Below, piece after piece: positions 57,956 through 64,000 of a stretch of 64,000 nucleotides of DNA (its first letter is position 1; the number at the start of each line of letters is the position of its first letter). Position numbers and translations under genes: made by a program. Below the pieces are notes generated by a model. It saw nothing but the letters and a program-made list of their open reading frames with translations. It did not search any database and was not told the origin of the DNA. The DNA comes from Rhipidocladum racemiflorum (taxonomy: Eukaryota > Streptophyta > Magnoliopsida > Poales > Poaceae). The DNA lies in NCBI GenBank assembly GCA_036346355.1, contig CM070577.1, forward strand, positions 14,445,666 to 14,509,665. The letters run 5' to 3'.

Positions 57956-58440
57956 TACTACTTCTTATGCGGCATGGAATCGTTAGGCAACGGTCGACGC
58001 CACATCACCTTTTTTTTTGTCGGAAACCCCCGCTTAGCATTTTTACAAAAATGGCCCTAGTTTCCATAAATCTGCGAAGGATCATGCACGTGCATTTTTC
58101 TGCAAAAAGGGACCCTACTTTCCGTTAATTTGCCAAGAATCTTGTGCCCGCAATTTTGCAAAAAGGGACTCCTGGTTTGGCCGGCTAATTTACAAAGGCC
58201 TCGCAGTTTCAAAAAATTGCTAGAGTAACCCTCCACAGGTTCCGTCGTAAAAAAATACCTCACGGTCTGGTAATTGGCATCCATACCCGGTCTGAGCCCT
58301 ATTACAAACAAACCTGTGGTAAAGAAATTTACGAGGTAAAACCCAACGATTTACCAAAATCTTCTCCTCATTCTCCGTTTATACAAAATGACCCACCACG
58401 AATTCTAAAATTGGAACGATATCTGTTTACCCTAGATTTT
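57956..58440 (+). mobile_element. Helitron-like element, array unit 3, degraded or truncated
   Basis: Begins TACTACTTCTTATGCGGCATGG directly after the CTAG of unit 2 and continues with the same kind of GGAAACCCCCG and GCAAAAAGGGACTCC phrases. No CTAG-hairpin end was found; the right limit is approximate. Confidence 0.4.
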
Positions 58441-58580
58441 ATATAGTTTCCCCAAAGGAAATGTGACATCACTGTTGATGTTTGTGTTTGTCGTCTGAAC
58501 ACTTTATCGAAATTCACACGGCGTGATGCAGTGCACGGTTGATATATGTATACATATACATATACATATATGTATACATA

Positions 58581-58829
58581 TCTCTACTATTCTAAAGAAA
58601 CACTTGGTGGCAGTGGTCCGTTCTTCCCACGTCATTAATTGCCGCTTAATTGCCCTGCTTAATTGCCCTACGCAAGAAACGAAGCGTTGCTTTAATTAGC
58701 CAGCTTTCGCAAGAAACGAAGCGTTAAAGATAGATGTTTGATTTTGTGAAATAATTTTTTTTTATTTTTTAATCTTTATTTTTCGTTATCAATTTTGTTT
58801 TTCGTAGCAACGCACGGGCATGTAACTAG
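58581..58829 (+). mobile_element. Short non-autonomous Helitron, 249 bp
   Basis: Begins TCTCTACTATTCTAAAG after an A and ends GCAACGCACGGGCATGTAACTAG before a T, matching Helitron rules (A|TC ... CTRR|T) and the family of the 944-1236 copy. It sits in a TATATA-rich target. Two GAAACGAAGCGTT repeats lie inside. Confidence 0.8.
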
Positions 58830-61234
58830 TATATATAACAACCGTGCACGGTTGTTAATATACAGGAAGTAGGGAGTACGCACTCCCGGTAGTACACAGT
58901 CATTTTCACTGAACTTGCATCTACGGTTCACAAAATCCACCACCGACGTCGGCACGTACGTACTAAAACATGGTATCGTCAAACAACGACAGGCAAGTTA
59001 TTTCCACGTTCCGAGCTAAATTCTGTGGCACTCTAGCTACATCCTTGAAGGAAATCTCGCCATGCATCCTTGCAGTTGTTCGTACATTTTAGCAGTTAGC
59101 AAATCATACACGAAATGCCGTCCGTCACCGCTACTCTGCTATCCCCCTCCACACGCAACACAACTTAATTTGCCCAAGAAACAGATGCAGCTGGCCAGAT
59201 GAGAACCCCAGAGGCCCAGAGCTAGCTGGCCATTAGCCAAGCTTAATTAGCCGAACAGTATCATCGAGACTAATACCACTCACCTTCCAATTAGTTAAAG
59301 CCGGAACCAGGCCAGCTTCTAGCCTTCTACTGCTTATTAGCTAGGGCGCGCAGGCTCAGACTAATTGTCTCTCGCCGCAAACGCTCGACGGATCGCTTAA
59401 CCTGCACGCCTCTGCTGATGCTGCCACGCGCACATAAATGGCATGAACAACCGCGGCGGAGGCGAGCCAATCAGTGCGCCGAGGAAGAAGCTGGTCCGGC
59501 AGCCAATGACACGGGAGTGCGGTTGGAGAACCGATCGATCGCGCAAGCCATGCGTTCGACTACTGTTGCCGACGCAGTACGCTGCAAGTGCGCGCGCGCC
59601 CAACGAACGGCACAGCGCGAGCAAGGCAAGCTACAGTACATCCCGGGGATCGAATTTCACTCATTGCTTAGCACACTAACACTTACTTACACTTTCGTCC
59701 TTGTTTCGTGTAAAAGAGTTAATTTAGATATACTATATTTGAACCCATATGCATTATATACTCTGCAACTCACTTTATACAACAATGTAGGACTAACCCA
59801 TCACCGCTCCACATAGACTTTCACATTAACGGACCGCCGTATTGCACTCATCACCCTTAAGGAATGACGTTCTCGACATCACACCGTATACACGATAAAT
59901 ACCTAGAACCACCCCTCTTAGACAGGGTGTGTCCAATGCCGACACACACGCCATGCCGTATGGCCACATGCTCCATACGCTATATACCCGTGCCCCTATC
60001 CGGCCCACAGGCGTCTGTGCAGCGAATGCTGATGATCTGATTCGTCTGTAACACCCTGATCTAAATTTTACTCATGGCCCTACCATGAGGCAAACATACG
60101 CATGCATATCACTCCACTTACACTTTTATCCTCGTTTTTTTACTCAACGTACATTATATACTACTACAACTCATTTTATATAAATAATGTAGAACTAACC
60201 TCACCATTGTTCCATATGAATCTCTACATTAATGGGAGGTATTACAGGCACTGTGACCACGCGACGCATTCATGCGTTTCGTACTGATCGAACAAGCCAA
60301 CAGCTGGTGAACTCGAGCTGAATTAGCTAGCTAGGCTCTACGTCGACGCATGGTGCATGAGAAAGCGACGGTGATCTTTGTCCACTAGCTATGCGTCCTT
60401 GAGCCAACGTAGGGATATTTTTCGAAACATACATAATAGCGATCTTTGAGGGTGTTGATTCCACTTTGCATGGACTTGTACAAGTTGGTATCAGCTTCAG
60501 TGTTTTAGGTGCGGGGCAGTTGGATACCTGATGGATAGACGATTGTGTCCGTGGACTCCAATCACCACAGTTTTATTCGATGCATAGATCACACAGATAT
60601 TTGCTTACAAAAAAAGATCACACAAAAATGGCTTGTCGAGCAAAAACAAACGCTTTTAGCGTTTTTAGTCCACTCGTATTTTTTTTTTTCAAATCTAGTC
60701 TTCATACTAACGCAATTATAAAAATAGCTCCCTCTTCGATCATAGAAGTATCGACAGATGACACGTGTTACCTGCCGCGCTTGTGTACCACGGAGGTGCA
60801 ATTGAGCTAGGGAACCACAGTAGGAACCTGCCGCACTCGGGCAAAGGTCCACCGCCCTATTGCGATGTCGTCCTGTTGAGCTACTCTGTCGTGGCACCTG
60901 TGCTGCACCTGCTATCGAGTTGTTGTGGTACATAACCGTGGTAGATGGTATATATCACCTTGCCAATGTCTTCGTGGTCGGAAAAGAAGCTATTTTTGTA
61001 ATTGCATTTGTTCAGGCTATATTTGCAAAATAAAGGTGCCAAGAGAGTAGAAAAGAGGCTATATTTGCAAAATAATGGTGCCAAGAGAGTAGAAAAGCTA
61101 AGCCTTCCAAAAACATGTTCCTGTACGGTCAATGTTATTTTGTTATGCATGATGTGGTAGTTTTTTTTTTTTTTTTTTGTTAAAACTCCCAAGGGTGATG
61201 TGGAAAAGTTACAAGGACAGACACAATTTCACGT
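58830..61234. other. Non-coding DNA with diverged direct repeats
   Basis: A block at about 59680-59835 (CACTTACACTTTCGTCC .. CAATGTAGGACTAACCC) recurs in diverged form at about 60115-60245, as for two old remnants of one repeat. A 42-bp unit with GGCTATATTTGCAAAATAA is tandemly doubled at 61015-61097. A T-run of about 20 bases is near 61160. The longer open frames here (up to 132 codons) show no domains. Confidence 0.5.
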
Positions 61235-61354
61235 CACTACTATGGAGAGGGACATCAGTGGCGGTTCGGAAGAGATATCAGTGGCGGTTTTTGAACCGCC
61301 ACAGATTAAGCGCCACTGATAATCGGAGATTTTCAGTGGCGGTTTGAAAACCGC
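61235..61354 (+). mobile_element. CACTA-C: 5' end fragment of a CACTA element
   Basis: CACTACTATGGAGAGGGACA at 61235 is a CACTA terminal repeat, followed by four copies of an ATCAGTGGCGGTT motif and its complement (AACCGCCAC), the usual subterminal arrangement. It is cut at 61354 by the start of the Ty3/gypsy LTR; the rest lies outside the window or is lost. Confidence 0.75.
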
Positions 61355-62367
61355 TGTCGGCGTATTCTACACCAAGGTACCCGCTCCCCCGCGCTACAAA
61401 AGGAATCAAGTGGCAACCAGGGCGTGCTTGGGCCCGCTGCCACGGCAAAAGAAAAACCCATACGGTGGTTGCGCCCGTGAACACGTAAGCGTCTGAGCCA
61501 GGCGGGCGACCAGCCGGTGATCGCCCTGCGGACACGTGGCGTCTGAGCCAGTTGGCGACCAGCCGGCGACGCCCAGCGGACACGTGGCGTCTGAGCGAGG
61601 CAGGCAGGCGACAGCCGAGTGATCGCCCAGCGGACCGCGTGGCGTCTGAGCGAGCATTGGCGACAGCCGTGGTAACCGCCAGCCGAACCGCGTGGCGTCT
61701 GAAACCGAGCTGGCGACCAACAAGGTGGCGGCCACGACGGCAGCGTGCGTGCTAGGCCATCGCGCACCATCCGAGATAGTCCTGTCGAGATCAGGACATT
61801 AAATGCGAATCGTGCGCATTTAATGTGGAAGCATGGGAGCTGCGCAGCGTGGCGGCGCGCCTTCCCGAGCACATCATGGCTTTGGGAGACGTCACAACTA
61901 CACCTCACCCCGTGATGGTCGGGCGGCGTTGGTGGACATGGGGCCCAAGGCGGGACTATGATAGATACAAAGCAGGCATTAATGGATGTAAGAACAGCGG
62001 CGTGCATTAAATGAGCCCATGCCGAAAGGTAATGATGATAGTTTGCGGTGTAAGCCTCCCATGCGCCCCGTCGGTCCGAGTATAAAAGGAGCCGGGTGCA
62101 TGGGAGAGGGTTCGGTTCGACTCGTTGTGAGTAGGTTTTCATCCTCTCCAGCAAGAACACAAGCAATACCAAGAAAGGCAGGACTAGGGTTATTACTCTT
62201 CGGAGGGCCTGAACCTGGGTAAAAAACTCTTTGCGTTCCCCCGTTAGTCTGAGCCTCCCGGTGCCCGGATCGTCACCGTCTTCCCTTCCGAGGCGATTGC
62301 CCCGAAAGCCCCGTCGTAACCTCATAAGCACCGTCTCGGAGGTGCCTGTTGGCTAATCTGCCCGGCA
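61355..62367 (+). repeat. Gypsy 5' LTR with promoter
   Basis: 1013 bp, TGTCGGCGTATTCTACACC ... TGCCCGGCA. TATAAAAG at 62081-62088 is the likely promoter. Several copies of a GCGACCAGCCGGCGA / GGACACGTGGCGTCTGAG unit (about 30-60 bp period) occupy 61495-61720. Confidence 0.8.
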
Positions 62368-62368
62368 G

Positions 62369-62386
62369 TGGCGCGCCAGGTAGGGG
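62369..62386 (+). promoter_or_regulatory. Primer-binding site of the gypsy element
   Basis: TGGCGCGCCAGGTAGGGG begins one base after the CA end of the LTR, where a tRNA primer would pair to start minus-strand synthesis. The tRNA species was not assigned. Confidence 0.65.
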
Positions 62387-62460
62387 CTATTGGTGGTTAG
62401 ATTGCCTACTCTTTTTCACTCTCAGTTCGGGGCTCAGCAGGAGTAGGGGCGCTTGTCTGC

Positions 62461-64000
62461 ATGGCGGAATCGCATTCCAAGCGCAGCAATCTGCCCGAGG
62501 CAAGGGGCGCCCGTAGCCGGTCCCGATGTTCGGAGAGGGGGCCGGGCCACCCGGGCCCCTCCGCCGCGGGAGCGGTACACTTGGCTCCCGCGCCCAGGGG
62601 TCAGCCTGTCCAACGGCGCTTGGCGCTGGGGGACGACACCCCCGCGCGAAGCCTTCAGGCGGCCCGGCTCCTCCTCGATCATCCTCCGGTGACCCTGGGG
62701 GACGACACCCCGGCCACTCCTTGGCTGCGGGATATCGTCCACCTGGTGGATGCCGCTCAGCAACAAGTTGAAGCGGCGACCCAGCCGGGGGCTTCCGGCA
62801 TGAGGCGACAGGGAGCCCGCGCAACCGACGCGCCGGTTTCCAGCCGCCACACGACAATTTCTCCCGGCACCAAGGACCGGGGCAAGGGGAAGGGAGTCCT
62901 GGTTGCAACCCCCTCTGTAACGGGGGGATGGGCACGTGACTCCGCTTCTTCCCGCGGTCCCCCCGAGTCCAGGGGGAACCGCGAAGACCTTCGATCGCGC
63001 CTTGACGAGAGGCAACGTCAGCGCGACGGTGACCTGCGTCATGTCCTTCGCGAGCGTCGCGGGGGTCCAAGACCGGGGGCTCTTCCCTCGGACTCTGGCG
63101 AGAGCGCAGGGTCGCACTCCTCATCCTCTCCTCAGGATCGAGGGGCTGGCGAACGGCGCTGCTCCCCCTACAACGTCGGATGCCAGGCGTTCTCTCTCCG
63201 CCTTCGACAAGCTGCATGGCCGGAGAGGTTCCGCCCCGCCTCCTTCGAGAAATATGATGGTACCACCAACCCGGAGGAGTTCCTTCAGATCTACACCACG
63301 GTGGTGCGTGCGGCGGGAGGATCCGAGAAAGTAATGGCCAACTACCTCCCAACATCGCTGACGGGCTCTGCCCGGTCTTGGCTCCTTAACCTCCCGCGAG
63401 GCTCTGTACACTCGTGGGAGGAGGCTGTCGACATTTTGTCGCCAACTTTCAGGGCTCTTACGCTCAACCAGCGTGGAGGACGATCTCCACGCCTGGAGCG
63501 AAGAGGGAGTCCTCGAGAGAGTTCATCCGGCGGTTCAGCCCATTGCCGCAACACGATCCCCGGATTTCCGAGCAATCGGTGATTATTGCTTTCCGGAGGG
63601 GGGACCGAGACCTTAAGATGCGGTAAAAGATGGCCACGCGCGTCATCTCAACCACGTCTAAGTTGTTCTCCCTGGCGCACAAGTGCGCCAGGGCGGCCGC
63701 CGCCCGGAAGTGCGACAAGACCCTTCGACTCGGCGATCTTTGGCGCCTCGAAGTCCTCCGACCGCAAGAAGAAAAAGAAAAAGCGGCCGGAGGCGACCGC
63801 TAGGGAGGTCTTGGTCGCTGAGCCGGAGCCCAAGTCCCGGCGTCATGACGACCAGGACCGGCGAGATGAGCGCCGGGGCGGGCGTGGCAACCGCAGGGAC
63901 CGCCGCCGCTCGCCATGAACGATGGTGGCAAGCCCTATTGCCCCATCCATCGAACAAGCGGACACGACTTGGAGGATTGCCAGGTTGTGTCCAAGTTGGT
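62461..64000 (+). pseudogene. Gypsy gag, frameshifted
   Basis: ATG at 62461 opens 374 codons. The N-terminal part is basic and Arg/Pro/Gly-rich. The retrotransposon gag (capsid-like) domain starts near 63213 with WPERFRPASFEKYDGTTNPE and includes YLPTSLTGSARSWLLNLP. At about 63418 the frame moves (CRHFVANFQGSYAQP), the segment 63475-63520 is in another frame again, and REFIRRFSP and ISTTSKLFSLAHKCARAAAA continue in turn. Poly-Lys (63768-63785) and Arg-rich sequence follow, then CPIHRTSGHDLEDC at the right edge, a knuckle-like motif common in this gag type. Gag forms the virus-like particle of the element. Confidence 0.8.

Larger units (their letters stand above)
61355..64000 (+). mobile_element. 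Ty3/gypsy retrotransposon, 5' part (runs off the window)
   Basis: 5' LTR 61355-62367, primer-binding site directly after it and gag from 62461. It lies within CACTA-C. GC content is high. Pol is not in view; the gag domain with a later C-x-H-x-H/C-type knuckle and the primer site point to gypsy, probably Tat-type, but without pol the lineage is open. Confidence 0.85.

Noticed and set aside
59418..59816. 132-codon plus-strand ORF
   Set aside because: No recognisable domain and the second half overlaps a diverged AT-rich repeat also found near 60115.
61333..62331. 332-codon minus-strand ORF
   Set aside because: Runs antisense through the gypsy 5' LTR repeats; no domain, GC-rich composition explains its length.
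62387..63355. 322-codon minus-strand ORF
   Set aside because: Antisense shadow of the GC-rich gag gene.

Overview
The window looks like nuclear DNA of a grass (Poaceae). The base for this is the dense nest of plant transposable elements typical of grass intergenic space (CACTA elements ending in CACTACTA or TAGTAGTG, Copia and Ty3/gypsy LTR retrotransposons, hAT, Helitron and Tourist/Stowaway-like MITEs) and a single GC-rich Dof transcription factor gene in monocot style. The species cannot be fixed from the sequence. No rRNA, tRNA, CRISPR or bacterial-type operon was seen. Nearly every long open frame belongs to a transposable element and most are broken by frameshifts or stops.

Left part (1-8280): the 3' part of a CACTA element (CACTA-A, to 4253) with a spliced Ulp1-like (C48) cysteine-protease gene whose intron holds a 293-bp Helitron; then non-coding DNA with a MITE, a perfect 127-bp tandem duplication and an unidentified gene fragment near 6.4 kb. 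Centre-left (8281-22674): two copies of one Copia family (LTR about 230 bp) head to head. Copia-1 (minus strand) has lost its 3' end and carries two non-autonomous hAT insertions, each with an exact 8-bp target duplication; the larger contains a copied fragment of a host MFS transporter gene. Copia-2 (plus strand) is structurally complete, with both LTRs and a perfect 5-bp target duplication, but its gag-pol is dead.

Middle (22.7-34.9 kb): MITEs, then the Dof gene (minus strand, 24.5-25.5 kb), which is the only feature I regard as a functional host gene. After it comes a wreck of two Ty3/gypsy elements: a Tat-like fragment with integrase and an antisense spliced ORF, and the 3' half of a chromovirus with a roughly 3.2-kb LTR. 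Two adjacent hairpin MITEs follow.

Right-centre (34954-52885): a complete 17.9-kb CACTA element (CACTA-B; TSD ATA) with an acidic 5' ORF, a TNP2 transposase gene and a second gene joining a Ptta/En/Spm-type domain, a proline-rich region and a Ulp1-like protease. A 7.86-kb SIRE-like Copia (TSD ACATT) sits inside TNP2. Right end (52.9-64 kb): non-coding DNA, an inverted repeat, a head-to-tail Helitron-like array, a second short Helitron, a CACTA end (CACTA-C) followed directly by the 5' LTR, primer site and degenerate gag of a Ty3/gypsy element that runs off the window.

The insertion order follows from the nesting: CACTA-B before the SIRE-like Copia; Copia-1 before both hATs; CACTA-A before its Helitron. 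The points most worth following are the Pack-type hAT with a transporter fragment, the two CACTA-borne Ulp1-like proteases that differ at the catalytic histidine, the antisense gypsy ORF, and the inverted Copia LTR pair.
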